64,000 bases of DNA from Myxococcus guangdongensis (GCF_024198255.1 NZ_JAJVKW010000017.1:1-64000); one strand, 5' to 3'. Shown: positions 27,301 to 36,111, counted from the stretch's first letter. Translations and numbers: made by a program. The notes: generated by a model not told the origin, from the sequence alone.

Positions 27301-30016
27301 GGCGCATGCAGCCCAGCTCCGCCTCCGCGTCCATGCGCGGCGCGGACAGGAGCTCCTCCTCGGAGCGGCTCTTCCACAGGGCCTCCACCTGGGGCAGCTC
27401 CGCGCGGAAGGCCTCGGTCGCATCGCCCTCCGGCAGCTCCACGCCGAACAAGCGGAGCCCCTCGCGTGCGTGTCGGAGCGCGGACTCGTGGTCCCTCGCG
27501 AAGATGCTCGCGTTCATCCGCAGGACGTAGAGGTCCACCTTCTCCAGCGGCGTGCGCGCGTGCGCCATCGCCGTGTCGATGAGGCGCTCGGACAACAGAC
27601 GGTCTCCGGTGAGCTGCGCGCACTCGGCCGCGTCCCGGTGGAGCTGGAGCATCTGCTCGGTCCGAGTCACCCAGGCGTCCTCGGGCAGCAGGGCGCGAGC
27701 GCGCATCAAGTACGCCAGCGCGGCCTCGAAGGCGGAGGAATCCCGCACCTTGCGTCCCGCGCGCAGGTTGAGCTCGGCGAGCCACGTGCGTTCGTTCGAG
27801 TCGCGCACCACGTCGCCGCCCAGGTGGTAGTGGTCCACCACCTCGCATACGCGAGGCTCGCTCTCCGCGCCCCGTGCGTCGGCCCAGAGCTGACGGGCGA
27901 TGGCGCGATGCACGGCGGCCCGCTCGGCCTCCGACAGGAGCGAGTACGCCGCGTGCCTCACACGGTCATGCGCGAAGCGATACGTGGCCTGATGCACTGT
28001 CATGAGGCCGGCCGGCTGTTGGGACGAGAAGCGCGGGCCACGCCCCTCCGGCACGAGGAGCCCCGCGCGAAGGGCGCTCCAGAGCGCTCCCGCCGTGTCC
28101 TCCAGGGGTGCCTCCACCACGCGCGCCAGCAACCACAGGTCCACCTGCCCTCGCATGCACGCGGCCACCGTCAGCAGTCGCTGCGTCGACGCCGGCAGTC
28201 GACGGATGGCGTCGAGCATCAGCTCCACGACGTTGTCGGTGACCTCGGCCTGCGCGATTCGCTCCAGCTCCCAGTGCCACGTCCCCGACTCCAGGTCGTA
28301 CGTGAGCAGCCCGGTGCGGTGCAGGTGCCGCAGGAAGTGGCCCACGGAGAAGGGATTGCCGGCGGTCTTCTCCAGGACGAGCCTGGCGAGCGGCTCGACG
28401 TCCTTGGCGTCACCCTTCAGCGCGTCCGCGCACAGCGTCGTCAACGCGGGCAGGTCCAAGGGCCCCAGCTCCAGCAGGAGCGGCGAGCCCCCCACGGCGG
28501 AGAGCGCGGTCCGCCAGCGCTCCAGGGGATGCGTCGCGCCCCATTCGCCTGGGCGCCAGGCGCCGAGCACCAGCAGATGGTGCAGCTCCGAGTCCGTCGA
28601 CAATCGCGAGAGCAGCTCCAGCGTGGCGGCGTCCGCCCACTGGAGGTCGTCGAGGAAGAGCACCAGCGGGTGCTCGGCCGTGGCCAGGTCTCGCAGGAAG
28701 GACTGGAGCATCAACAGGAAGCGACTGCCGGCTTCGCGCGGGCCCAGCGCGACGACGGGGGGCTGTTCACCGATGAGTCGCTCCAGCTCGGGGACGAGCT
28801 CGGTGAGCATGCGCCCCTGTGTCCCGAGAGACTTCCGCAGCCGCAGTCGCCACGCCTCCACGCCTTCGGGCGGCAGCTCGAGGACACTCACCACGAGCCC
28901 GCGCACGGCCTCCATCAGCGACGCATAGGGGGTCTGTCCTCGCAGCTCGGGAGACCTGCCCGTGAGGAATTGTCCCGCGCCCACGCGCTCCCGCAGGACG
29001 TTGGCCAGGGACGACTTTCCACTCCCCGAGGCGCCAGCGAGCAGCACCCACTCGCGAGAGCCCGCTCGTGCGCGCTCGAGGGCCGCCTCCAAGAGGGCTT
29101 GTTCACGCGCCCGGCCGTAGAGCTTGTCGGGCAGGCCCAGCTCGCGCGCGAGGTCGTGGCGGCCCAGCTCGAAGGAGATGGGCGTTCCGGGACCGCGCCA
29201 GCGCCGCTGGATTTCCCGCAGGTCGGCGACGAGGGCCTCGGCGCTCTGGTAGCGCTCCTCGGGGGACTTCGCGAGCAGGCGGAGCACCACATCGGAGAGG
29301 AGGCCCGGGAGCGCCGGGTTCCTGTCGACGGGAGGAGTGGGAGGCTGCGCCAGGAGCGCATGCACGAGCTGCGCGGCGTCGGCCGAGAGAAAGGGCGCCT
29401 CGCCCGTGAGCATCTCGTAGAAGGTCGCGCCCAATGCATACAGGTCCGCGCGGTGGTCCACGCGCCGGCCCATCCTGCCGGTCTGCTCGGGAGCGATGTA
29501 GCGCAGCGTGCCCTCGAAGCCGCCCGGGACACCGGCGCTGCGCACGAGGCCTTGCACGCTGGTGGCCAGGTCGAAGTCAATCATCACCAGGCGGCGACCG
29601 CTGGACGCCACGACGAGGTTGGCGGGGTTGAGGTCGCGGTGGATGACATGCCGCCGATGCAGGGCGCCGAGGGTGGTGGCCACATCGAGGGCCAGTTCCA
29701 GGAAGACGTCCACCTCGAGCGGCCCCCGTCGCAGCAGGTCTCGCAAGTCCTGGGGACCGGCGTCCTCGAGGACGAGGGCCAGGTGGCCCGACACCTCTTC
29801 GAGGGCGATGACGTTGACCACCCCGTCGACGGCGGACAGCTCGCGCAGCATCACGTGCTCGTGGCGCAGCATGCCAGCGCTGCTCTCCGCGAGCGGACCT
29901 TCGCGGACGACCTTGAGCACCCGAGCACCGCCGTCGGGGGTCCAGGCACGGAGCACGTCATACCGGTGGCCCCGGTAGATTCTCCGAGCGTCTTGCAAGC
30001 CGGGCAGCTCGAGCAT
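24332..30016 (-). CDS. Hybrid Ser/Thr kinase - AAA ATPase - GAF - histidine kinase
   Basis: A 1,894-residue signalling protein. Ser/Thr kinase domain (1-270): Lys35 in VLKVV, HRDLNPANL with catalytic Asp128, but DFD at 147-149 where DFG is usual and no clear glycine-rich loop. STAND/AAA module: Walker A GASGSGKSS at 328-336, then a long TPR-like helical region. Two GAF domains (about 1370-1500 and 1540-1670). HisKA with SIAAHELYTP and His1684. HATPase with NLLSNALKF, DQGIGIP and GGLGLGLFI. This matches the trifunctional kinase family common in cyanobacteria and myxobacteria. No receiver domain is attached and no response regulator gene adjoins it. Start ATG 30016 has AGGGGGGG just upstream. 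A further 35 in-frame residues to 30121 are rejected. Confidence 0.93.
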   Translation of the reverse strand: MLELPGLQDARRIYRGHRYDVLRAWTPDGGARVLKVVREGPLAESSAGMLRHEHVMLRELSAVDGVVNVIALEEVSGHLALVLEDAGPQDLRDLLRRGPLEVDVFLELALDVATTLGALHRRHVIHRDLNPANLVVASSGRRLVMIDFDLATSVQGLVRSAGVPGGFEGTLRYIAPEQTGRMGRRVDHRADLYALGATFYEMLTGEAPFLSADAAQLVHALLAQPPTPPVDRNPALPGLLSDVVLRLLAKSPEERYQSAEALVADLREIQRRWRGPGTPISFELGRHDLARELGLPDKLYGRAREQALLEAALERARAGSREWVLLAGASGSGKSSLANVLRERVGAGQFLTGRSPELRGQTPYASLMEAVRGLVVSVLELPPEGVEAWRLRLRKSLGTQGRMLTELVPELERLIGEQPPVVALGPREAGSRFLLMLQSFLRDLATAEHPLVLFLDDLQWADAATLELLSRLSTDSELHHLLVLGAWRPGEWGATHPLERWRTALSAVGGSPLLLELGPLDLPALTTLCADALKGDAKDVEPLARLVLEKTAGNPFSVGHFLRHLHRTGLLTYDLESGTWHWELERIAQAEVTDNVVELMLDAIRRLPASTQRLLTVAACMRGQVDLWLLARVVEAPLEDTAGALWSALRAGLLVPEGRGPRFSSQQPAGLMTVHQATYRFAHDRVRHAAYSLLSEAERAAVHRAIARQLWADARGAESEPRVCEVVDHYHLGGDVVRDSNERTWLAELNLRAGRKVRDSSAFEAALAYLMRARALLPEDAWVTRTEQMLQLHRDAAECAQLTGDRLLSERLIDTAMAHARTPLEKVDLYVLRMNASIFARDHESALRHAREGLRLFGVELPEGDATEAFRAELPQVEALWKSRSEEELLSAPRMDAEAELGCMRLLMNAGIAAWFSDPPMFSFIYTRMVGLTLRHGNCVYSAFAYVCFGLVFGESRGDYAAGHPFSHLGMELSRRFDEPREECRVLAAFLFYMRHWREPLRSSIPLLRRGISAGLESGEPQYVAYLLASLSFTRLRMGAELDRVHAESESAVAFDQKSGQRAMADIQLALRQAVRCLQGRTRERAGYDDATFDTRAFLEKAQGDPTILGQFFILRLQTSYLLGDLSGAREMLRAAEPHLRFMPSLFTVTEYAFFGALVHAAGSGAQASLEERRALVEGAWNQFHHWAAKGPENFRHRYLLLSAERARLDGRFTDAAELFDEAIDRAREEGHPHDEALANVLAGRLYSALGRKRVASLYLRAAREGFARWGAKAVVSALQEEFPDLQVQESGLWDQTVTPTGDDFRGASLDLLSILKAAQSLSGEVALERLLEKLMAVCLEVAGAQRGALVLEEQGALVLTAVGGVGEPLARPQLPLVGSMLVPETLLAHAFRTGDAVVLGDAVHQGHFVSDAYVARQRVKSALVVPIRRHARTMGVLYLENNLATHAFTPDRVRVLQLLSSQMAISLENSLLFEERRRAEEAVRFLAESSVVLAEALDFEATLSRLARLCVSSLATLCAIDVVEPSGAIRRLSTAHADPGHERVARDLQSFYTPDWDSSQPAIAVLRSREPLLIPVVTEEVLERLCRDEAHITLVRALKARSFLAVPLIARGRMLGVISLVSSVPGKRYGPSDVELAQDLARRAAIALDNARLYHESQDAIRLRDEFLSIAAHELYTPITALQLSVQGLARSEVPTRDAVQRVSKTTQAQTRRLAHLVDELLDVSRIQTGRLHLTLEEVDLASVVRDVAEGMRDAIQRSQSRICLDLASGCIGRWDRVRLEQVVTNLLSNALKFGSGSPIEVRLAHAQGHVQLDVIDQGIGIPAERLPHIFGRFERAVSSREYGGLGLGLFIVREIVVALGGQVRAQSIQGEGARFTVELPSEGPADLRASNP

Positions 30017-30250
30017 CGTGCCCCCCCTCGGCGACGACCCTACTCGTAAGCTGTAACGGACGATGCGGGCGCGGACCTGTCCAGAGAGGCGGGCCGCCTC
30101 CCGCTCGGACGTCAACAGCACACACGCGCGCCCTCACCGGATTCGCACGGACCTGAGGGAGGACACGTCGAGTAGTGAGCGACGCGGGCGTCAGCGACCG
30201 CGGGTCAGGTGATGGGCGGTGCGGCGCCGCGTCGCGCGGCAGGGGGCTCG

Positions 30251-30574
30251 ATGCGGAACATCTTCGCGTGCCTGGTCCACGAGCGGCCCGACTGCGTCCT
30301 GGACCTGGTGCGCAACCTCCACCACCTGGACCCGGACTCGCTCATCCTGCTCTACAACGGTGGGAACCCGCCGGGGCTGCTCGACGCGGCGCGGGACCTG
30401 GTCGCGCTGCGGGAGCGGGACGAACAGCTGCGGGACATCCTGCGGCGCTCGCGCATCTGGGCATCAGAGGAGGTGCTGTTCCCCACGCTCACCGCGCTCC
30501 TGGGCCACCGCGTCCTCACGAGCCCGTGGGTGAGGCGTTCGAGTCCTTTCGCTAATCCCTGGCGTCGGACCTGA
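30251..30574 (+). pseudogene. Internally deleted remnant of a glycosyltransferase-like gene
   Basis: The frame opens well: an AGGGGGCTCG ribosome-binding site, ATG, then RNIFACLVHERPDCVLDLVRNLHHLDPDSLILLYNGG, which I recognise as the start of a myxobacterial protein of about 300 residues resembling core-2/I-branching glycosyltransferases. After GLLD it jumps straight to AARDLVALRERDEQLRDILRRSRIWASEEVLFPTLTALLG, which belongs near the C-terminal third. The following residues and the early stop look like junk. An in-frame internal deletion plus a lost 3' end is the simplest reading. Family length is from memory, so a comparison is needed. It is divergent from the hybrid kinase gene. Confidence 0.5.
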
Positions 30575-30784
30575 CGCGTCGTTCAAGTCCAGGCGCCCGG
30601 GATGTGCCATTGCGCCGATGAGGCCAACCGTGTCGAGGTGGCCATGGCGCTCGGGACCTGGACGGCCTACACGCCAGAAACACATCTCGAGCGGGTCAAA
30701 CAGGCCCGGGCTGCACTTCGCGCGTCGCCACCACCTCTGGGTTGGTCTCTCCGGGGTCCCGACGAGGAAGCGTGACCGCCCGAT
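30575..30784 (+). other. Degenerate region with a possible gene-tail fragment
   Basis: Between the broken gene and the stop of the leftward secreted-protein gene, one frame (about 30602-30775) encodes a protein-like piece, ALGTWTAYTPETHLERV then KQARAALRASPPP, ending in a stop. It has codon use like a real gene but no start context and no recognised family. It looks like the C-terminal tail of a lost gene. No transposase motif or terminal repeats are visible. Confidence 0.3.
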
Positions 30785-31990
30785 TCAGTGGAACAAGGCG
30801 GGCCACCACCTGGCGCGGCAGATGGAATACGGCCTGCTGCTTTCACTGACGTAGATGGAAGGCAGGTTCTCGACGACGGTCCCGTCACGGCCCATGCTGA
30901 CCGTGCCGCAGGAATCCCCCGTCCCCATGCTCGGCAGGCGCACCGTGCCACAGGACTCGCCAGAGGGCGCCGTGAGCCGCGCCTCGAGCTGGCAACCCGA
31001 GGGGGCTTCGTTCGCCACACCCCACCGGATGTAACCCCTGTTCCCCGGGAGCAGTTCGAACCGGCTCACCTCCCAATCGGCAAGCCAGCCCGGCACGGGC
31101 CCCAGTGAAGTCTGCAGGGAACCGATGGAGGCGATCCACGACGTGTCGGAGTAGCCCCCCATGCCCAGCAGCAAGCCCCCCTGCACCAGGGGAACCAGTG
31201 AATAAAACGCATAGATGGGCGGGTTCTGAGGCATGACGGTCGTGAACGGAGTCCCCGGCTGACCCGAGCTGTCCACCCAGACGCCCTCCATGGTGGTCGC
31301 CCCCGAGGCCGCCTGCGTCAGAGACACCACCAGGGTGCGCCCCTCGGTGTTCACCCCCACTGCGGTCGGGTAACCGCTCAGCACCTGAGCCAGGGGTGTG
31401 CTCCAGCGAAGCTGCCCCACGTCGCTGTAGGCCCGGAGGATCTTGTCAGCACGCAGCTCATGCAGCCCCCCCACTGGATTCTCAGCGCGCCACATCATCG
31501 TTTCAGTCACCTGCTCTGAATGAACGGCGACCTGCTGATTGACGTTGTCGAGGAACGTCAGCCACGAGATGTCCTCCAAGGGGTGGTAGCTGCGCCCCAG
31601 GAAGCCTCGAGACTGACTGGTCAACTGCATTGTATTCACACCGTAGACGGCTCCGTCCCACAAGCGACTTCCGTCGGGACGGAACACCGTGAACCCCATC
31701 GACCTGAGATTCTCCGGCATCTGGGTCATGATGAGGTTGCCCGCACCATCCGCCGCCACAGAATTACACGAGCCGTAAGTCGACGTCGCCTCCGACGCGT
31801 ACTTCCAGTCCGCGAGCGCTTCCGGTGGGATGACCGGGACCACCTCGCACCCCGCCAGGCTCGAAGCCGGGACGTTCCCCCCCTCCGCCGCCAGGGCTGG
31901 AAAGGAGAGCCCCGCCCAGCCAATGAGAAGCCCGACACCCCAGAACCACTGCCCTCTGTTTCCTGCCTTCACGTTTGCCCTACCCTTCAT
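30785..31990 (-). CDS. Secreted protein of unknown function
   Basis: A 401-residue protein with a signal peptide (MKGRANVKAG, then GVGLLIGWAGLSFPALAAEGG with an AxA cleavage site). The mature part reads as repeated short beta-type segments (DGAGNLIMTQMPEN, FTVFRPDGSRLWDG, GFLGRSYHPLEDISW, TEGRTLVVSLTQAASG), like a beta-propeller or WD/SMP-30-type surface protein, with three to four Cys (GCEVVP, GSCNSV, ESCGTV, DSCGTV). The third-position G/C bias is weaker than in neighbouring genes, suggesting later acquisition. An in-frame extension to 32233 has no support. It is bounded by a broken gene downstream and benE upstream. No catalytic motif is seen. Confidence 0.75.
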   Translation of the reverse strand: MKGRANVKAGNRGQWFWGVGLLIGWAGLSFPALAAEGGNVPASSLAGCEVVPVIPPEALADWKYASEATSTYGSCNSVAADGAGNLIMTQMPENLRSMGFTVFRPDGSRLWDGAVYGVNTMQLTSQSRGFLGRSYHPLEDISWLTFLDNVNQQVAVHSEQVTETMMWRAENPVGGLHELRADKILRAYSDVGQLRWSTPLAQVLSGYPTAVGVNTEGRTLVVSLTQAASGATTMEGVWVDSSGQPGTPFTTVMPQNPPIYAFYSLVPLVQGGLLLGMGGYSDTSWIASIGSLQTSLGPVPGWLADWEVSRFELLPGNRGYIRWGVANEAPSGCQLEARLTAPSGESCGTVRLPSMGTGDSCGTVSMGRDGTVVENLPSIYVSESSRPYSICRARWWPALFH

Positions 31991-32298
31991 CCAGCTTGAC
32001 TGTGAGTGCAGGTAATGACGGAGCTCGGGAATAACCAGTGGGGGCGGTGTGGCGTCACCGTGATGTGGATTGGGTCGGGGGTGCTCCACTGGACGAGCGG
32101 CCAGCAAGGGGGCGGCCAGGGAAAGCCTTTCCCCATCTCCCCTGGCGACGGTTGGCTTCAGGACAGTCCCCAGGTCCTTCGACCCATCCATATCAAACTC
32201 CATCGGGGCCCATTCCCATACACAGCCAAGCAACGAGCTGTACTGGCTTCCGCGCCCCCTGTTCTGTACCGCCTGCCCGGACCTAGCGTGGCGCGTGG
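31991..32298. other. Divergent intergenic region
   Basis: Some 308 bases between the secreted-protein gene and benE. It must hold both promoters. I see no convincing promoter pair, no operator-like inverted repeat and no credible small gene. The ribosome-binding site of benE is weak. Confidence 0.5.
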
Positions 32299-33513
32299 AT
32301 GAAACACCCCGCCATCACGGACTCCGCTGAAGCCAGTCACCTGCTGACCGGCGAAACCACGCCCGCCTTCACGGGCTCCACGCTCTCCGCGGGCTTCGTC
32401 ACGGTGCTCGTGGCCTTCTCCAGCACGGGCGCCCTCATCTTCCAGGCCGCGGAGGCCGCGGGCGCGACGCCCGCCCAGATGAGCTCCTGGATGGGCGCCC
32501 TCGGTCTGGGCGTCGCCGTGACGACCATCGGCCTGTCCCTGCGCTACCGCGCCCCCGTCCTCACCGGGTGGTCCACCCCCGGCGCGGCGCTGCTCGCCAC
32601 CAGCCTCGTCGGCCTGCCGATGTCCGACGCCATCGGCGTGTTCCTCTTCTGCGGCGCGCTCATCACCCTCTTCGGCGTCACCGGCTGGTTCGAGCGCGCC
32701 CTCGGCCACATCTCGCTCCCGCTCACCGCCGCGATGCTCGCCGGAATCCTCGCCCGCTTCGGCTTGGACGTCTTCGTGTCCATGAAGACACGGCTCGTGC
32801 TCGTCGCCGTCATGCTGGGCGCCTATGTGCTCGGCAAGCGTCTGTGGCCCCGCTACGCCATCCTCGTCGTCCTGGCGCTCGGCTCCTGCGTGGCCTGGGC
32901 CTCGGGACTGATGCGCTTCTCCGAGCTCCACTTCGCCTGGGCCACGCCCGTCTTCACCGCGCCGACCTTCTCGTGGCACGCGCTGCTCGGCGTCGGCGTG
33001 CCGCTCTTCGTCGTGACGATGGCGTCCCAGAACGTCCCCGGCGTCGCCGTGCTGCGCGCGTCCGGCTACACCACGCCCATCTCCCCCATCATCACCACCA
33101 CGGGGCTCGCGACGATGGTGCTCGCCCCCTTCGGCTGCTTCGCGCTCAACCTCGCCGCCATCACCGCCGCCATCTGCACCGGCAAGGAAGCCCACGAGGA
33201 CCCCTCCAAGCGCTATGCCGGCGGCGTCGTCTCCGGCGTCCTCTACCTGCTGGCGGGGCTGGCCGGAGCGACCTTCGTCACCCTCTTCACCGCCTTCCCT
33301 CGCGAGCTCATCCTCGCCATCGCCGGCATGGCCCTGTTCGGCACCATCGCCAACAGCCTGTCCACGGCCATGAGCGACGCGCGCCACCGCGAAGGCGCTG
33401 TCGTCACCTTCCTGGTCGCCCTGTCCAATGTCTCCCTGTTCGGCGTCGGCGCCGCCTTCTGGGCCCTGGTCCTGGGGCTCGCCACCTCCACCGTCGTCAA
33501 CTGGCGACGGTAG
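32299..33513 (+). CDS. benE: BenE-family benzoate/H+ symporter
   Basis: A 404-residue inner-membrane transporter with about 12 spans, a family known for proton-coupled benzoate uptake. Typical features are GFVTVLVAFSSTGALIFQAAEAAGA near the N-terminus, APVLTGWSTPGAALLATS, PLFVVTMASQNVPGVAVLRASGY around 235-257, GCFALNLAAITAAICTGKEAHEDPSKRY, and a C-terminal AMSDARHREGAVVTFLV. Length and order are normal. No benzoate-degradation genes adjoin it, so the true substrate may be another aromatic acid. Start is ATG 32299. A hairpin lies 67 bases after the stop. Confidence 0.92.
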   Translation: MKHPAITDSAEASHLLTGETTPAFTGSTLSAGFVTVLVAFSSTGALIFQAAEAAGATPAQMSSWMGALGLGVAVTTIGLSLRYRAPVLTGWSTPGAALLATSLVGLPMSDAIGVFLFCGALITLFGVTGWFERALGHISLPLTAAMLAGILARFGLDVFVSMKTRLVLVAVMLGAYVLGKRLWPRYAILVVLALGSCVAWASGLMRFSELHFAWATPVFTAPTFSWHALLGVGVPLFVVTMASQNVPGVAVLRASGYTTPISPIITTTGLATMVLAPFGCFALNLAAITAAICTGKEAHEDPSKRYAGGVVSGVLYLLAGLAGATFVTLFTAFPRELILAIAGMALFGTIANSLSTAMSDARHREGAVVTFLVALSNVSLFGVGAAFWALVLGLATSTVVNWRR

Positions 33514-33579
33514 ACACCGCCCCAAGCCTGTCTCACCCCGAGACATGGCGCGCCGCGCGATACATCCGTTTCCCCGAGC

Positions 33580-33603
33580 GAGAGGCTCCCGGCGGGGCCT
33601 CTC
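33580..33603 (+). terminator. Hairpin after benE
   Basis: GAGAGGCTCC and GGGGCCTCTC form a 10-pair stem (one G-U) around CGGC. It follows benE and abuts the first possible start of the next gene, so it may either end benE transcription or, if the next gene starts at 33607, cover its ribosome-binding region. There is no T tract. Confidence 0.45.
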
Positions 33604-33606
33604 CCG

Positions 33607-35535
33607 GTGAATAACGGGGACCCCGGATTGCTCGGGTGCTTAGAGAATGTGAAAGTACACCTCGAGTCGTCCGCATTCGTCCCCTCTCGAGGCCCCTTCA
33701 GCGTGAGCGCCCGACCCGGTCTTGCCTTCGCAGTGTCCGTGGAACAGGGAGTCCCCTCCGCCCTCCCCTCCCGCGCCATCGAAGTCGACGTCGGCGTGGC
33801 GCTCCCCACCGCCTTCGGTGGACTGCGCAAGGTCCTCAAGGCCTGTGAGGACGCGGCTCCCGACGTCCACCGCGCCATCGCCGCCGCACACCCCTCCGAG
33901 TGGAACCGGCTGTTCCCGGGCACGACGCAGGGAGTCCCCGCGCTCGAGGACCTGGCGCTGTCCCCCTCCGAGCGCCGCCTCCACCGTGAATCCGAGCAGG
34001 CGTTCTGGATTCTCACCGTGGCCGCGCGGACCATCGTGGAGACGCTGCGCGCCAGCGGCCGCCCCCTCGTGCTGCATGGCGCGGGCGAGTGTGACCTGGT
34101 CAGCCTGCGCGCCGTCATGCGCGCCGCCGAGTGGGCCCGGCTGGACGGCCTGGATGGCACCCTGCTGCTCACCGGCTGGCGGATGCGACGCCCCCATGGC
34201 GCCGCCGCCTTCGAGTCCCGACGACAGGCCTATCTCGACGCGCTGTGCGACCGCATGCGCGTCCCCCACGCCTCCGGTCCTGGCCCCGTGTCCTCGCGAG
34301 CGATGGAGCCGACAGTGGACCTGGAGGGCCGCTACCTGCGGCTCGTCGTGGATGAGTCGGAGTCCCGCGAGGCTCGCGTGGCCGCGGCCATCCTCGCCGT
34401 CCGCAGCTGCTTCTTCACCACGAACTACGAGGGCGCGCTGCTGGCCGCCGAGCACGGCCTGGCGCTGCTCGAGTCCGCGCCCGAGCCCCACTTCCCCGGG
34501 CGCGTGGTCCAGGCCTGGGAGGCGCTCGACTCGGGCCTCACCACGCCGGCCATCGAAATCGACCGCGCGAGCCTGGGCGACGAGGACGAGCTGAAGGCGT
34601 TGCTCCACCGGTGCATGGGCGTGGTGCACGTCTTCACCGGCTCGCACGACGACGCCATGGCCGCGTTCGGCCGCGGGCTCGAGTGCCGGCTGCCTCCCGA
34701 GCTGCGCGCGCGGCTGCACATGTTCCGCGCGCTGACGCTGACCAAGCGCTTCGGTCAGCTCCCCAATGCCCGCGCGGAGGTCGAAGCGGGGCTCGCGGAG
34801 CTGGCGCGAAGCACCGCGCCGGACCGCGCGCTGCAGGAGGGCTGGCTGCGCAACGTGTGCGCGCTGACCTGGTTTCAGGAGCGCAAGCTGGACAAGGCGC
34901 TGGTCGAGGAGAAGCTCGCCATGCGCTGCGTGGGCGACCTGCACGACGCCAGCGCCACCCATCTGAAAATCAACCTCATCTCCAACGCCAGCTACCTCCA
35001 GGAGTCCGCGCGGCAGTTCGCGGACGCCATCAGCACGTGGCGGCGCTTCGAGGGCATCAGCGAGCGCTGGGGCGTCAACTTCTCCAAGCACCACCGCTAC
35101 CGACTGGCCGGCCTGGAGTTCGCCGCGGGCCAGCGCGACGAGGCCGTGGAGCACTTCCAGCTGGCCTATGCCAGCGCGGAGGCCCTGCGCGACTCGTTCC
35201 ACCGTCAGGTCATCGCGGCGGAGCTGGGCCGCCTGTTCCTCGACGATGGACGGATGGACCTGGCGGTGGAGTGGTTCGCTCGCGCCGAGCAGCACGCCCG
35301 CGAGATTGGCGAGCCCTTGAAGGCGGCGGAGAGCCTCGCGGGCCTGTCCCTCGCGGCGGGACGCGAGGACTGGTCCGAGGCCCTGCGCTGCGCTCGGGCC
35401 AGCACCACCTGGCCCAAGGAGACCCAGGCCCTGGTGGACGCCCTCACGAAGTCGGATGCGAAGGCGGTGCACGCGCTGCTGCCCCGCCCTCGCACGAAGC
35501 TGAACCGGCCGTTCGACTCGGTCAGCCTCTACTGA
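33607..35535 (+). CDS. TPR-repeat protein with a degenerate P-loop-like N-terminal region
   Basis: A 642-residue cytosolic protein. The first 240 residues contain ASGRPLVLHGAGECDLVSLRAVMRAAEW, placed and shaped like a STAND/AAA P-loop but without GKT/S, so NTP binding is doubtful. The remainder is a chain of helical TPR-like repeats (HVFTGSHDDAMAAFGRGLEC, NARAEVEAGLAELA, LAGLEFAAGQRDEAVEHFQLAY, LDDGRMDLAVEWFARAEQHA), probably a protein-interaction scaffold. The C-terminus, TKLNRPFDSVSLY, is a distinct tail. The GTG at 33607 directly follows the benE hairpin and lacks a ribosome-binding site. GTG 33649 is a plausible alternative. I recognise no characterised homologue. Confidence 0.8.
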   Translation: MNNGDPGLLGCLENVKVHLESSAFVPSRGPFSVSARPGLAFAVSVEQGVPSALPSRAIEVDVGVALPTAFGGLRKVLKACEDAAPDVHRAIAAAHPSEWNRLFPGTTQGVPALEDLALSPSERRLHRESEQAFWILTVAARTIVETLRASGRPLVLHGAGECDLVSLRAVMRAAEWARLDGLDGTLLLTGWRMRRPHGAAAFESRRQAYLDALCDRMRVPHASGPGPVSSRAMEPTVDLEGRYLRLVVDESESREARVAAAILAVRSCFFTTNYEGALLAAEHGLALLESAPEPHFPGRVVQAWEALDSGLTTPAIEIDRASLGDEDELKALLHRCMGVVHVFTGSHDDAMAAFGRGLECRLPPELRARLHMFRALTLTKRFGQLPNARAEVEAGLAELARSTAPDRALQEGWLRNVCALTWFQERKLDKALVEEKLAMRCVGDLHDASATHLKINLISNASYLQESARQFADAISTWRRFEGISERWGVNFSKHHRYRLAGLEFAAGQRDEAVEHFQLAYASAEALRDSFHRQVIAAELGRLFLDDGRMDLAVEWFARAEQHAREIGEPLKAAESLAGLSLAAGREDWSEALRCARASTTWPKETQALVDALTKSDAKAVHALLPRPRTKLNRPFDSVSLY

Positions 35536-35547
35536 GACACCGACGCG

Positions 35548-36111
35548 TCACTGGCGCGTCGCCGTGAAGCGACGCAGCACGCGGCACTCGGGGTCGCCTT
35601 CCACGGTCTCCACGTGGTTGGCATGGAACAGCCCCGAGAAGGCGGCCGGCGCGTCGAGGCTCGCGGGAGGCTCCGCGAACTCACCCTCGATGAGGTAGAG
35701 CAACTCCGTGGGAGGGCCCTCGCGTCGACGGAGTTCCACCACCGCCCGCAGCGCCAGTTGCCGGGTGTCGCCCACCGCGTAGTGCGAGCCGGTGAGCGCG
35801 ACCTCGCCCAGCGTCCCCTTGATGTCCACCTCGCGGCCGTTCTGCACCACGACGACCCGCTCGCCCTCCGGCAACACCACGCCCACCTGGCCGCAGTCGG
35901 CGCTCAACGGCGTGGTGTCCTGGAAGCGGAACACATAGGCGCCGCTGATGGCGCAGCCGGATTCACACGCCTCGGGCGCGATGACGTCGACGTCGTCATC
36001 CCCGCTGCTGCACCCCGGATTGCCCATGCCGCTGCCCATGGACAACACGGCCGTCACCAACAACAACGGGACGCGCAGGTACGCCTTTCCTCGAGACACT
36101 TCGTCACTCAT
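35548..36111 (-). CDS. Secreted protein, probable lipoprotein
   Basis: A 187-residue exported protein. The signal peptide (YLRVPLLLVTAVLSMGSGMGNPGC) is followed by SSGDDDVDV, typical of a myxobacterial lipoprotein whose acidic start keeps it out of the inner membrane. The mature region looks beta-rich (SGAYVFRFQDTTPLSADCGQVGVVLPEGERVVVVQNGREVDIKG broken into strands) with two to four Cys. Function unknown. Start ATG 36111; a longer in-frame reading into the neighbouring oxidoreductase gene is rejected. It is convergent with the TPR gene, 12 bases apart. Confidence 0.75.
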   Translation of the reverse strand: MSDEVSRGKAYLRVPLLLVTAVLSMGSGMGNPGCSSGDDDVDVIAPEACESGCAISGAYVFRFQDTTPLSADCGQVGVVLPEGERVVVVQNGREVDIKGTLGEVALTGSHYAVGDTRQLALRAVVELRRREGPPTELLYLIEGEFAEPPASLDAPAAFSGLFHANHVETVEGDPECRVLRRFTATRQ

